A stretch of DNA of 64,000 nt from a virus: positions 1 through 64,000 of IMG/VR virus record IMGVR_UViG_3300032284_002783. One strand, 5' to 3'. Every line of letters begins with the position of its first letter. Position 1 is the stretch's first letter. The position numbers and the translations under genes were made by a program. The notes under the pieces were generated by a model, which did no database searches, was not told where the DNA came from, and saw nothing but the letters and a program-made list of their open reading frames with translations. Shown here piece after piece: positions 30,960 to 39,880 of this stretch.

Positions 30960-31127
30960 ATGGAAAATATGCGTGAAATGAACGAAACACTAGTAAAGTA
31001 CATGGTAGAGTCAACTCGTCAAGCTGTTGAGTTTGGTCAGAAGGCTTGGACCGACTATGTTGAACTATCCAAGACTATTATGAATAAAGTTCCAGGTATG
31101 GATACTTGGACTAAAAACAAGAAGTAA
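30960..31127 (+). CDS. Phasin-like small helical protein, 55 aa
   Basis: Q-A-V-E-F-G-Q-K-A-W-T-D-Y-V-E-L-S-K resembles the amphipathic helix of bacterial phasins, which coat polyhydroxyalkanoate granules, but this is only one helix and shorter than real phasins. It is co-transcribed with the DUF3563-like gene and ends just before a bidirectional terminator. Confidence 0.5.
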   Translation: MENMREMNETLVKYMVESTRQAVEFGQKAWTDYVELSKTIMNKVPGMDTWTKNKK

Positions 31128-31145
31128 AAACTACTAAAAACTTAC

Positions 31146-31176
31146 AAAAAAAGCTAGCTGAAAAGCTAGCTTTTTT
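31146..31176. terminator. Bidirectional intrinsic terminator
   Basis: AGCTAGCT repeats as an inverted pair around GAAA with A- and T-runs outside. It ends the plus-strand pair (30797-31127) and also the minus-strand structured RNA at 31179-31414. Confidence 0.85.
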
Positions 31177-31178
31177 CT

Positions 31179-31414
31179 TATCGTAGGCTGCTCAATGTCA
31201 GCTTGTGGAGCTTTTCCAACAGTTACTTTGGATTCTTATCTTCACCGTATCAGGTTGTCATCTTCGGTGAATAGTTGGTTGTGTCCCTTTAACGATGTCC
31301 GGTACTCCGATCCGCTCAACCCTGCACGTTGCTCTCACTCACACTTTATAAGGTCTGATTAATAAATCGCCTTACACCCTGTACGTCTGCGTGTCTATCC
31401 ACGCCGCTACGATA
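31179..31414 (-). ncRNA. Structured RNA candidate with closing stem and terminator, about 236 nt
   Basis: No gene fits between 31128 and 31443. The ends pair perfectly for 8 bp (TATCGTAG at 31179-31186 with CTACGATA at 31407-31414). Inside are GCGTG/CACGC, CGG-AGTA-CCG and TTCACCG/CGGTGAA hairpins. On the minus strand an intrinsic terminator follows at once, which fixes the strand. I do not recognise RNase P, 6S or SRP signatures. Confidence 0.6.
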
Positions 31415-31443
31415 TGTATATTAATACATAACAGTTTGAAAAA

Positions 31444-32091
31444 CTACAATAATACTAATTTTTCATGTTTAACTATACACTTAGGATCAACATAAATTTC
31501 CCAGCCTTTTTCCTGTGCTGTCCAACAAAATCCAACATCCTCAGCACAGAAATCATGGAAGGTTTCGTTTGAAATCCATCGTGGTTGAAACCATGGATAA
31601 TCTAATGATTCCATCACTCCTTTTTTGATTGCAATAAAACCAAATCCTGTATAGCTGACCTTAAATAGAGCAGATTTTGTTTTTAAATCATCGTCATTTA
31701 AGAACTTAAATGTCCCATAATCTTTTAAATGTGCATAGTTGAGGTTTTCTACTACAGGATAATTGATGCCGTCACTCATATGATATAATCCAGCAACAAT
31801 GTCTCTATTGTGATTTAACAATGTTAGTATAGAATCAGCCGACCATACAACATCTGAATCAATCCATATTTGATAGTCATAGTCTATTTGTCCTTGCCAC
31901 GGTTTTTGTTTTTTACCATTAAGATTATTACCGCCTAAAATTCTATTTCGACAATAATAAACAACGGGATCATAATCCATGCAATATGCATAAGATATGT
32001 TATTCTGTGATAGAAGATTTATTGTATGATTCCAACTATTAAACCAGTTGTTTGAAAAAGATTTACCCGGCAGACAGAATATAATTCTCAT
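31444..32091 (-). CDS. Glycosyltransferase-like protein (GT-A fold), 215 aa
   Basis: Starts with a strand (R-I-I-F-C-L-P-G) and has I-W-I-D-S-D-V-V-W, a D-x-D metal-sugar-nucleotide motif, near residue 74. The late D-F-C-A-E-D-V-G-F-C suits the acceptor side of a GT-A enzyme. It overlaps the next glycosyltransferase by 1 base. Target unknown: phage DNA, host glycan or virion protein are all possible. Confidence 0.65.
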   Translation of the reverse strand: MRIIFCLPGKSFSNNWFNSWNHTINLLSQNNISYAYCMDYDPVVYYCRNRILGGNNLNGKKQKPWQGQIDYDYQIWIDSDVVWSADSILTLLNHNRDIVAGLYHMSDGINYPVVENLNYAHLKDYGTFKFLNDDDLKTKSALFKVSYTGFGFIAIKKGVMESLDYPWFQPRWISNETFHDFCAEDVGFCWTAQEKGWEIYVDPKCIVKHEKLVLL

Positions 32092-32819
32092 TATCTGTTT
32101 TCTCTCCAGGGGAATCCCATAGGGTACTTTGATTTCATAACTGAATTACCTTGAATAAAAAAGTCAGCTGTAACACTACCTGGGTTTCCGTCTAATCTAT
32201 AACAAACAGTGGCCTTACCAGTGCATTTATAGTTTGGATCATATTGATCAATTATTGAATAAAATCTTCTATCGCCGCCCCATCCGCTATACCATGCAGA
32301 TGCTAGGCCTACAATAGTTTCTTTTCTAATACAATAAGTAGATGTATCAACTAATCTATGTTGATCTGAAAGATATATAGGCCAACGTCCTAGGCTTTCA
32401 CAATCATCATCACAAATATAGTTAAGATTGCTATCATATATTTTTCTCAAACTATGACACCAATGTAAATTGTAGCAATTAATAGTGTCTATCATCGTTT
32501 GCACGTGATCGGGTAAGAACCAATTATCTTCATCACAATATAAAATATAATCATGATTAAACAAAAAACTAGCTGCTGCTAGTATTCGATGTCCATACCA
32601 TCCATCTTTTCCAGTATTTTCAGGTAAAACACAATGCTTGACGGCGGGATATTTTTTTAATATCTCTAGTGACCTACCAGCAAATTCTGGACCATCTATA
32701 ATAGACCAAACATCTATCTTATCAATTATTCTATTAAATTTTTGATTTGTAGCCCCATTTAAGGCTTGAACCAGTTTTTCCGTACCTATAGTTGGTATGA
32801 CGATTACAGCAGATACCAT
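32091..32819 (-). CDS. Family-2-like glycosyltransferase, 242 aa
   Basis: S-A-V-I-V-I-P-T-I-G starts the nucleotide-binding strand; Y-I-L-Y-C-D-E-D-N-W-F is the D-x-D-like motif near residue 95; G-W-G-G-D-R-R-F follows as the acceptor-binding region. Adjacent to a second glycosyltransferase (31444), so two sugars may be added in sequence. Substrate unknown. Confidence 0.68.
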   Translation of the reverse strand: MVSAVIVIPTIGTEKLVQALNGATNQKFNRIIDKIDVWSIIDGPEFAGRSLEILKKYPAVKHCVLPENTGKDGWYGHRILAAASFLFNHDYILYCDEDNWFLPDHVQTMIDTINCYNLHWCHSLRKIYDSNLNYICDDDCESLGRWPIYLSDQHRLVDTSTYCIRKETIVGLASAWYSGWGGDRRFYSIIDQYDPNYKCTGKATVCYRLDGNPGSVTADFFIQGNSVMKSKYPMGFPWRENR

Positions 32820-32854
32820 ACCAAATTATAGCCAATGCCGCATAAATTTCCTAG

Positions 32855-33565
32855 TTAAAAATACCACACAAAGTTCTTAACGTATGAATCTCGATCGATT
32901 TCATTTAATGATAAAAACTCTTCTTCCATTTTGCGCCATTTATCCATCAATGGTATTGAAATAGATGGATACCAATAACATCCAAGAGCATTTCTGCTCC
33001 AAGGAAATCTTCCTTTTATTCTAAACTCGTTGAGCATATCAATGACTATCCAACGAAGATTGCTGCCAGAATCAATACTTAAACTATTTCTATCAAAAGA
33101 TGTAGTGCTTAGCCATTCTCTAACCTTTAGTCGTATAGGCAATGGTGCTAGTCCAATGGTTGTATTAACGACATTACTAGTCCAAACCATAGAACTGCTT
33201 CGATGTGCTTGATCTATTACACCAGGAATACCCCGTCTGATAGGCACCAAATGATCTCTGGTTCCCATCCATGGTAATATGCTACAAGCATGATTAACAC
33301 GATTTCCAGAATGAATAACTGGTTCAGACAAAACACTAGAATAAAAACATCTGTAATCAGCAGTTGGAATTTTAGATTTTCTAAATCTTACAGCTTGTCG
33401 TGAAGATAGATAAGATGGAGGTTCCCAGAGACCAATAACATCTTTTTCTATAGTTGGAGTTTTGATTTCACCATAAACACCCTGTGCAAATCTTTCATTT
33501 CTTTTCTGTTTGTGTACTAGATGCTTTTTAACATCTTTAGGCAGCTGATCTGTCGCTAGGTACAT
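32855..33565 (-). CDS. HNH-type endonuclease-like protein (divergent), 236 aa
   Basis: T-R-D-H-L-V-P-I-R-R-G-I-P-G looks like the first half of an HNH motif (D-H-x-x-P), followed by S-N-V-V-N-T-T-I-G, where the central Asn of HNH may lie. A C-x-x-C zinc pair is not seen. The ATG at 33565 still overlaps tilS by 29 bases. A homing or packaging-type nuclease is possible; activity is uncertain. Confidence 0.45.
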   Translation of the reverse strand: MYLATDQLPKDVKKHLVHKQKRNERFAQGVYGEIKTPTIEKDVIGLWEPPSYLSSRQAVRFRKSKIPTADYRCFYSSVLSEPVIHSGNRVNHACSILPWMGTRDHLVPIRRGIPGVIDQAHRSSSMVWTSNVVNTTIGLAPLPIRLKVREWLSTTSFDRNSLSIDSGSNLRWIVIDMLNEFRIKGRFPWSRNALGCYWYPSISIPLMDKWRKMEEEFLSLNEIDRDSYVKNFVWYF

Positions 33566-34532
33566 TGGCTGTTTCGGTCTCAATAAAGATTTTTTTACCG
33601 TGTTTGCGAAGTTTGAATCCTTTTACATATAGCTCATTTTTTGAATCAAATGTAGCATTCTGCAGGCCGTATGCAAACTGTTCAATATGCCCGATACTAT
33701 AACCATAAACATGGTTGATTCCAAGAATATGAAGAATAAGATTTTTAATTCTAACCATGCTGAGATCTTTGATTTTTGTCCAATCAAGCATATTAGATTC
33801 AATTTCAGCATTTTTCAAATCATTCTCGGCTAATGCTGTGGTCAATTCCCAGGCTTCGCCTAGTAACTCAATACTTTTGTTAATATTGATATCTGCAATA
33901 TCAAATCTTTCAGCGATCACTGGCCACACAGCATGACGAATATAGTTTCGATCATATTTCAAATCTGCATTACTCGTATCTTCACAATGTTTGATGTCAT
34001 TCATTGCAGCATATGCCTCAATGGTGCTACGACTCACGTTAAGTAAAGGTCGAATAACATTTACATCTGCATCGTACCAGCAAGTTGTAACAGCAGGCAT
34101 ACTCTTAAGTCCGCGAATGCCACTGCCGCGGAATAGTTTTAGAAAGAATGTTTCAATTTGATCATTCATATGATGCGCCAACACTAGGCTGTCTGCACCT
34201 GTTGCACAGAATGCCCTATAACGTGCTTGTCTAGCAGCATACTCAACATTTTTACCAAAGACATCAATTGATACCTTTTGTACTGTACATTTAAGACCAA
34301 GATTAGCACAGGTGTGCTCTACCATAATGGCCCACTCGGCACTTTGTGGATGAATGCCGTGATCAATGTGCATGACTTCAAAAATGTCAGGTAGGTTATT
34401 TTTGTTTTGTGCTAACCAATGTAGAAGTACCATGCTGTCAATGCCACCACTGACACCAATAATACATTTCTTTGAATCTTTGATAGAAGATTCAAACCAT
34501 TCCAAATTGATTAACTGCATTTGAGGTTCCAT
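33537..34532 (-). CDS. tilS: tRNA(Ile)-lysidine synthase TilS, 331 aa
   Basis: Clear TilS: PP-loop V-S-G-G-I-D-S, then H-I-D-H-G-I-H, H-H-M-N-D-Q-I-E-T-F-F-L-K-L-F-R-G-S-G, R-P-L-L and D-x-S-N-x-D, R-N-x-I-R. TilS converts C34 of tRNA-Ile(CAU) to lysidine so that it reads AUA. The ATG at 34532 lies 6 bases after the -10 box, so a leaderless message is likely; ATG 34538 is an alternative. The AT-rich phage uses many AUA codons by inspection, which would explain its value. Confidence 0.92.
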   Translation of the reverse strand: MEPQMQLINLEWFESSIKDSKKCIIGVSGGIDSMVLLHWLAQNKNNLPDIFEVMHIDHGIHPQSAEWAIMVEHTCANLGLKCTVQKVSIDVFGKNVEYAARQARYRAFCATGADSLVLAHHMNDQIETFFLKLFRGSGIRGLKSMPAVTTCWYDADVNVIRPLLNVSRSTIEAYAAMNDIKHCEDTSNADLKYDRNYIRHAVWPVIAERFDIADININKSIELLGEAWELTTALAENDLKNAEIESNMLDWTKIKDLSMVRIKNLILHILGINHVYGYSIGHIEQFAYGLQNATFDSKNELYVKGFKLRKHGKKIFIETETANVPSDRSAA

Positions 34533-34538
34533 TTGCAT

Positions 34539-34567
34539 AGAATATACTGAATTAAAATATAAATCAA
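34539..34567 (-). promoter_or_regulatory. Sigma70-like promoter, leaderless type (tilS)
   Basis: TTGATT, 17 bases, TATTCT on the minus strand, 6 bases from the ATG at 34532. Confidence 0.6.
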
Positions 34568-35016
34568 GGCAATAATGCTGTATCGACTAATTTTTTCAAC
34601 TTATTAGCAGCTCGTTCGCTGGCAAATAACTGTTCAACTCCCCAATGCAGGGGTTTTGGCAAATCATCAATAGTGGTCCACATATAATCACAGCTTTCCC
34701 AGTTCAACTTTGGATGAAAAGTTTTTTCGATTATACTTACATATGTATAAAACTTGAAACGCGGTGCATGCGTTTCATTGGTATAGAGTAAATGCAAATC
34801 ACGAGGAATTTGATATCCTACCTCTTCGCGGCATTCTCTTATTGCTGCAACCTTTGGATCTTCATTACCATCTACTCCGCCCCCGGGAAAGCACCATGTT
34901 AAAGGTGTCGGAACAAAGTCTGATCTTTTAATCAGTAGAAATTTCTTGCTCTCTGGTACAAAGAGTAAACAGCCTGCACCATATTTTGTTGGATATAAAA
35001 GATCATTTGAACGCAT
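34564..35016 (-). CDS. Nudix hydrolase, 150 aa
   Basis: The Nudix box is complete: G-G-G-V-D-G-N-E, seven residues, then R-E-C-R-E-E-V-G-Y. Nudix enzymes hydrolyse nucleoside diphosphates linked to another group; the early L-L-I-K-R-S-D and W-C-F-P-G-G suggest a sugar-nucleotide or dNTP pyrophosphatase. It follows the topoisomerase subunit by 8 bases. Confidence 0.85.
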   Translation of the reverse strand: MRSNDLLYPTKYGAGCLLFVPESKKFLLIKRSDFVPTPLTWCFPGGGVDGNEDPKVAAIRECREEVGYQIPRDLHLLYTNETHAPRFKFYTYVSIIEKTFHPKLNWESCDYMWTTIDDLPKPLHWGVEQLFASERAANKLKKLVDTALLP

Positions 35017-35024
35017 ACCAATAT

Positions 35025-36383
35025 TTATCTTTCAACAGCAGGCATCTTTTTTAGCTCTTGAATTTCCTTTCTATAAATTGCACGCATTTTCTCTTTGTCT
35101 TTTAGAATAGCATTATAATCTGCGATAATTGCCTTAAATTCTTTTATTTTATCCACAGTTTCTGCATAACTATCCTTAGCCCAACGATAAGAAGGTAAAG
35201 AGCTAAGACGATCAACTTGTCCATCATCTAGTGTAATGCCTTTGGTAATCTTCCTTATTTTGTCGACGACATCTTGTTTGTCCTTAGCTTTGGTCAAAAA
35301 TGCAGGCAACCCTTGATCCATACATTCCTTTATTGCAAGATACCAATTCAAATTGCGGTTAGCATCTGCTAGCAGTTTTTCATATCTAACTTTATAAAAA
35401 CCAAGTCTCCATTCAACAAAGTCTCTAATCAACTTTTCAGCAGACTCATATTGCTTGATAGACGTACCATTCCAATCAAGAACAACAATTCGTTCGGTTG
35501 TTTTACTACGTAGTTTTAAGAAGTCAATTGCCTTGTCTTTTGTCCAACCATCAATACTTCCACGTTTAAACTTGATTTCAACTCGTATATTCTTTGTGCT
35601 TTTATCCGTATAATTTTGAATCTGATCCTCGTCCTCCATACGATTTAAACGCTCTTTGAATTTTTCCAAGTTAAGAGTTGGAGGCAGTTCGGTAACTATA
35701 ACGCTGCTCCCATCAATTTCTACTTTACCAGAAAACTCATAGCTATTATTGCCAAGAGATTTTACTGTGGCATTAAGAAAATCATAATACGGTAACAGCT
35801 CAGGTAATTTCTTTTTGTCGTCAAGTGCTGCAAGTGTAGCGTCAATGAGTGCATCGAGGGATCTGGGTAATATTTCTGTACTCCAACCAACAGCAATACC
35901 ACTAACTCCATTAAGAAGAACTATCGGAATAAGTGGCAAAAAGTGTTTAGGTTCTAATACTGATCCATCGTAGTTTTCTTTTAAAGGAATAATGTCATAA
36001 TCCTGATATATTAAATTCTCAGTATGAGTACTTTTCTTTACATATGTATATCGAGGAGCACCCCAATCAGTTGGACCAACTCTGGTGCCAAATGCACCAA
36101 TACCATGAAGCAAGGTAACGTTGTTGCAATAGGGTGCAGCCATCAAACTTATAGTATCACATGCTGCTGCATCTCCGTGTAGATAAACGTTCTCGCTGAT
36201 CATTCTACCAGCCAAGCTAATTGTTTTAATCTTGTCTGATTGACTTTTCATTACGAACAACGCTTTACGCTGTGCATCTTTTAAACCATCGCTAACTGAC
36301 GGAATGCCGCGGCTTTGACAGACATAAATGCTGTAGTCTCGGCTGGTGTCTTTGATAAAGGTAGTTGTGTCTTTGTATGTCAT
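35025..36383 (-). CDS. DNA topoisomerase II medium subunit (T4 gp52-like), 452 aa
   Basis: Resembles the GyrA/ParC core: R-G-I-P-S-V-S-D-G-L-K-D-A-Q-R-K, then G-A-P-R-Y-T-Y with Tyr112 as the likely DNA-breaking residue, and G-V-S-G-I-A-V-G-W-S. About the length of T4 gp52 (442 aa). It pairs with the ATPase subunit at 37515 to relax and decatenate phage DNA. A small-family gene (36393) and a metalloprotease-like gene separate the two subunits. Confidence 0.9.
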   Translation of the reverse strand: MTYKDTTTFIKDTSRDYSIYVCQSRGIPSVSDGLKDAQRKALFVMKSQSDKIKTISLAGRMISENVYLHGDAAACDTISLMAAPYCNNVTLLHGIGAFGTRVGPTDWGAPRYTYVKKSTHTENLIYQDYDIIPLKENYDGSVLEPKHFLPLIPIVLLNGVSGIAVGWSTEILPRSLDALIDATLAALDDKKKLPELLPYYDFLNATVKSLGNNSYEFSGKVEIDGSSVIVTELPPTLNLEKFKERLNRMEDEDQIQNYTDKSTKNIRVEIKFKRGSIDGWTKDKAIDFLKLRSKTTERIVVLDWNGTSIKQYESAEKLIRDFVEWRLGFYKVRYEKLLADANRNLNWYLAIKECMDQGLPAFLTKAKDKQDVVDKIRKITKGITLDDGQVDRLSSLPSYRWAKDSYAETVDKIKEFKAIIADYNAILKDKEKMRAIYRKEIQELKKMPAVER

Positions 36384-36392
36384 TTCTTTTGC

Positions 36393-36635
36393 CTAGTTTG
36401 AAAGTTGATATAAAACAAGATCTTCCATGGTTTCAAATTCAATGAACCACTTTATGTATGTATATACAGAATCTGCATGAATACTCCTCCAAACTTTAGC
36501 TGTTGGAGCATGTTGTCTACACCAAGATTCTGCCTTAACAGTTTCAGTATAGTCAATAAATGGCAGATAAGAATCTAGATCTATATCAGTTATGACTCTT
36601 TTTTCATTTATTGTGAGTTTATATTCATTAGTCAT
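36393..36635 (-). CDS. Small W-C/E-D-F-L family protein, 80 aa
   Basis: Solitary member of the small-protein family: E-S-W-C-R-Q-H-A-P near residue 36, then I-K-W-F-I-E-F-E-T-M-E-D-L-V-L-Y-Q-L-S-N. The last W is replaced by S-N. It lies between the topoisomerase genes, away from the two arrays, so the family is dispersed as well as tandem. Function unknown. Confidence 0.6.
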   Translation of the reverse strand: MTNEYKLTINEKRVITDIDLDSYLPFIDYTETVKAESWCRQHAPTAKVWRSIHADSVYTYIKWFIEFETMEDLVLYQLSN

Positions 36636-36729
36636 TTATCATTGATTTTACTGGATTTCTAATAGATTTTGCAAGTGCTTTATTGAAACTTGAATGTTGT
36701 AAATAGTGTGCTAGCAAGGAGTAATAGAT

Positions 36730-37518
36730 ATGGATAGGTTTTCATTACCAACACAAGAACAAGTAGAATTAATTATTGGCAGAGCACAGACTGTTGGGAC
36801 ACCAATACGAGCTGTTGCAGATTCTTTAAGAATTGGACCAACGATTGCTATTCAAAATCTATCAACTGTACAAACAGATAGTGCCGTACAGGCCGCTGTA
36901 GCCGCAATGCAAATTCAATTAGATCGCGATTGGCAAGCTGCTTGGGGAACTACAGCAACACTGATGTTTTACTCACGCAATCAAAGCATTCCTTCGACAT
37001 ATTGGCCAATTTATATTCTTGATACTACCGATACCAGCGGAGCATTAGGTTATCATGATGAGCTAGTCGGCGGTCGTCCATATGGTCGTGTATTTGCCAA
37101 AACTGCAGCACAATACGGTTATAGTTGGACTGTAACATTAAGTCATGAATTGCTGGAAATGATGGCCGATCCTTATGTTAACCTTACAGTCTTTAATCAA
37201 ACAACTTCAAAGGCAGGTCGCTTATATGCTTATGAAGTAGGGGATCCTGTTGAAGCAGATATGTATGGATACAGAATCAACAACATTTTAGTAAGTGACT
37301 TTGTGTTTCCTAGTTGGTTTGATACTTATGCAACAGCTAGAGGCACACGTTACGATCAAACAAATCATGTGTCAGCACCATTTCAGATCTTAACTGGAGG
37401 ATATATGAGTGTGTTTAATGTTACCAATGGATCAGGTTGGACAATGATCACACACAATAATATCGAAACAGCAGAGCCTCCTCTAAGCGATAGAAATCGT
37501 TGGCTTAGAGACGATTAA
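36730..37518 (+). CDS. Zincin-like protein with an H-E-L-L-E motif, 262 aa
   Basis: V-T-L-S-H-E-L-L-E-M-M-A-D-P looks like a metalloprotease helix, but the expected H-E-x-x-H has Glu in the fifth position, so the zinc site may be altered or lost. An AGGAG precedes the start. It is a plus-strand gene between minus-strand topoisomerase genes and is Gln/Ala-rich at the N-terminus. The fold is inferred; no substrate is suggested. Confidence 0.5.
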   Translation: MDRFSLPTQEQVELIIGRAQTVGTPIRAVADSLRIGPTIAIQNLSTVQTDSAVQAAVAAMQIQLDRDWQAAWGTTATLMFYSRNQSIPSTYWPIYILDTTDTSGALGYHDELVGGRPYGRVFAKTAAQYGYSWTVTLSHELLEMMADPYVNLTVFNQTTSKAGRLYAYEVGDPVEADMYGYRINNILVSDFVFPSWFDTYATARGTRYDQTNHVSAPFQILTGGYMSVFNVTNGSGWTMITHNNIETAEPPLSDRNRWLRDD

Positions 37519-39401
37519 AGGCTAATCCAGTCTTTACGATCATCAGCTCTATCAGCATTGAATATAAGATCCAATGCATCTGATAGATTTCCATCGTCTA
37601 CAATAGGTATTAATTTTGGACTAGCTAGACTGTGAATCCAGTCGGCTTCTTCTAAACTACCCAATCCCTTAGCTCGTGTTGGCTTTGGACAGTTCTTCCA
37701 ATCATCTGGATTATACTGTTGATAATCATCTGCATACCAATAAAACCTCTTCTTGCCTTTTTCTTGTATGATAAATGGTGTTTGAAACGCATAGAAAAAT
37801 GCTGGAAGCTTAGGGTCAAATAACTCAGGCCAATGCAAATAAAAGAAATTTATAAGCAAGGCCGTGATGTTAGCACCGTCTGGATCTTGGTCAGCTGCTA
37901 GATATACTTTACCATAGCGTAAATCTTCTCTAACTGCAGTCTGACCTAATCCTACGCCTATTGCAGCCATCAAGTCTGTAATTATTTGATTTTCAATGAT
38001 AATTTTTGCACTTTCACCCCGAACATTAAGAATCTTACCTCGTAATGGTAGTGCTCCATATATTTCGGGATCTCTCACAGCGCTAACCATTGTTTTAGCA
38101 CTATCACCTTCTGTAATAAGCAAAATACATTTAGTTCTGTCTTTACCGTTAGCATCCAGTAATTTTGGAACCTTTGCACGTAATAGCTTACGATTAGCCT
38201 TTGCTAAATCAGCATCCTCTTTTTTCTGCGTACGAGCCGCACAACGTTCATAAATTGCATTAACCCAAGATTTATGCTGTTTAATGATCGTTTTAAAGGT
38301 GTTTTCATTCTCTAGTGTTTGCTTAATCCATTTATCAACATCATCATTGATAAGTCGAGTTTTACTTTGACTATCAAAGTTAGGAGCATGCATAAAGGTC
38401 ACATTATAAATTAACAACCCTTCGCTTATGTCAGACCTATTTGGTGTTAGTCCGCGTCTCTTATTTTCACGTTCTAATGCCTTTAGCATACCACCAAAGA
38501 ATAATCTCTTGAATGTATCTATATGCTGACCTCCATTGAATGCAGGAATATCATTAACTGTACTGTGTATATATTCACCGTCTTTGGCAAAACCGGGTAC
38601 TAGATAGTAGTCACTTTTAAACTTGTCGCCGCTAATGTTTATAGTAGCAACGTCGCAATCACTAAAAAGTGTTTTTTCAATATTTTTACCAACAGTAACA
38701 CGTTCACCATTGAATAGAAACTTGATGCGTGGATGATTAGCGGCAACTTCAAACACTCTAGCCTTAATAAAATCTAATGGAATAAGTGCCTTCTTGAATA
38801 CAGTTGAACTTAGGGTGAACTTAACATAAGTGCCTGTTTTGCCATTACTGCTGCTGGTAATCTTAGGTTTACCAATTTCTAGCTCAGGTATAAGTTCTGA
38901 TCCTTCATGAAATGACTGTTGAAATCTCTTACCATCTCTCCTAATATCGACTGAGAACTCAGTAGAGCAGCTTACAACGACACTAGCTCCTATACCATTG
39001 GTACCTCTGACTTCTTCTCTGGTACCAAAGTTACGTCCCGCTCGCGCCTGTGTTAAGGCTAGTGTTGCCTTGTGCATTCGTTCATTTTCGTCGTAGTCAA
39101 TTGGAATACCGCGGCCGTCATCGCTAACTGAAAATGTTAATGTAGATGGATCATAAGTGATTTCTATTTTACTGCCGTGATTATGACCAACAACCTCGTC
39201 TAGCGCATTGTCGAACACTTCTCTAAAAGCACAATATGCAGCAGGTGTCCAAGAACTATCAACTGCTTCAAGCTTTGATCCGGTCCAGTTTACGATAGTT
39301 TGGTTGTGAACATTTCTACTGCCCAAATACATTTCTGTGCGATTTCGATGGTGCTGCCAGTCAGTTAGTTTAATGATTTCGTTTGATATTTTTTCAGCCA
39401 T
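37515..39401 (-). CDS. DNA topoisomerase II large subunit (T4 gp39/gp60-like), 628 aa
   Basis: GHKL ATPase motifs E-V-F-D-N-A-L-D-E (61-69), D-D-G-R-G-I-P (94-100) and G-T-N-G-I-G-A (133-139), then a TOPRIM domain with E-G-D-S-A (431-435) and D-Q-D-P-D-G (504-509). In T4 the two parts are split between gp39 and gp60; here they are one chain. It uses ATP to pass DNA strands together with the gp52-like subunit. Confidence 0.93.
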   Translation of the reverse strand: MAEKISNEIIKLTDWQHHRNRTEMYLGSRNVHNQTIVNWTGSKLEAVDSSWTPAAYCAFREVFDNALDEVVGHNHGSKIEITYDPSTLTFSVSDDGRGIPIDYDENERMHKATLALTQARAGRNFGTREEVRGTNGIGASVVVSCSTEFSVDIRRDGKRFQQSFHEGSELIPELEIGKPKITSSSNGKTGTYVKFTLSSTVFKKALIPLDFIKARVFEVAANHPRIKFLFNGERVTVGKNIEKTLFSDCDVATINISGDKFKSDYYLVPGFAKDGEYIHSTVNDIPAFNGGQHIDTFKRLFFGGMLKALERENKRRGLTPNRSDISEGLLIYNVTFMHAPNFDSQSKTRLINDDVDKWIKQTLENENTFKTIIKQHKSWVNAIYERCAARTQKKEDADLAKANRKLLRAKVPKLLDANGKDRTKCILLITEGDSAKTMVSAVRDPEIYGALPLRGKILNVRGESAKIIIENQIITDLMAAIGVGLGQTAVREDLRYGKVYLAADQDPDGANITALLINFFYLHWPELFDPKLPAFFYAFQTPFIIQEKGKKRFYWYADDYQQYNPDDWKNCPKPTRAKGLGSLEEADWIHSLASPKLIPIVDDGNLSDALDLIFNADRADDRKDWISL

Positions 39402-39468
39402 TGGTTAACACTTTGTTTTTATTTGTCTAAGCATACTTAAAAGTAGCATAAAGTCAAATAAGCAAAAA

Positions 39469-39498
39469 TATTGGAGGTAAGTTTCCTTACCTCCAATA
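39469..39498. terminator. Perfect 12-bp hairpin, probable terminator
   Basis: TATTGGAGGTAA pairs with TTACCTCCAATA around GTTTCC. On the minus strand it is followed by TATTTTTGC, so it could end transcription before the topoisomerase gene. The rest of 39402-39709 holds no gene I can support. Confidence 0.6.
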
Positions 39499-39709
39499 AC
39501 ATTTGCCTAAATTAATTTAATCATTTACAAATTTAGATCAATTCTATCGCCTCAAGGACGATGGCTGATCCTATATAATTTATATTCTACAATCTAAAGT
39601 AAAAAAGTATTTATCTAATATTTTTAATCATCATAATCAATAAAATGGTAGGTTATTCTGTTTCAAGGAAACCTACCAAAACCCATTTAAAAAATTATGG
39701 GCATCTGGT

Positions 39710-39877
39710 ATGGGCAAACCAAATTTTATAAAAGGTAAGACCGCATGGAACAAAGGAAAAAATAATCCTAATGCTGCCGAAAACGGTAAAAAAGGAGCAT
39801 TATTACAATCTATCAAGGTCATTGGTCGAAAACGAAAATATAATGATGACGGTACATGGTCATGGTATTACCCATAA
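39710..39877 (+). CDS. Small protein or homing-endonuclease remnant, 55 aa
   Basis: Reads M-G-K-P-N-F-I-K-G-K-T-A-W-N-K-G-K-N-N-P then a basic tail ending W-S-W-Y-Y-P. K-T-A-W-N-K-G-K resembles the linkers in HNH/GIY-YIG homing enzymes. The frame is open upstream to 39644 without an ATG, so it may be the tail of a decayed gene. A terminator follows. Confidence 0.4.
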   Translation: MGKPNFIKGKTAWNKGKNNPNAAENGKKGALLQSIKVIGRKRKYNDDGTWSWYYP

Positions 39878-39880
39878 TAA

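Noticed and set aside
35022-35029. GATAAATA before the Nudix gene as a late promoter
   Set aside because: It overlaps the stop codon of the topoisomerase subunit and ends five bases before the ATG, too close for the late set; probably chance.
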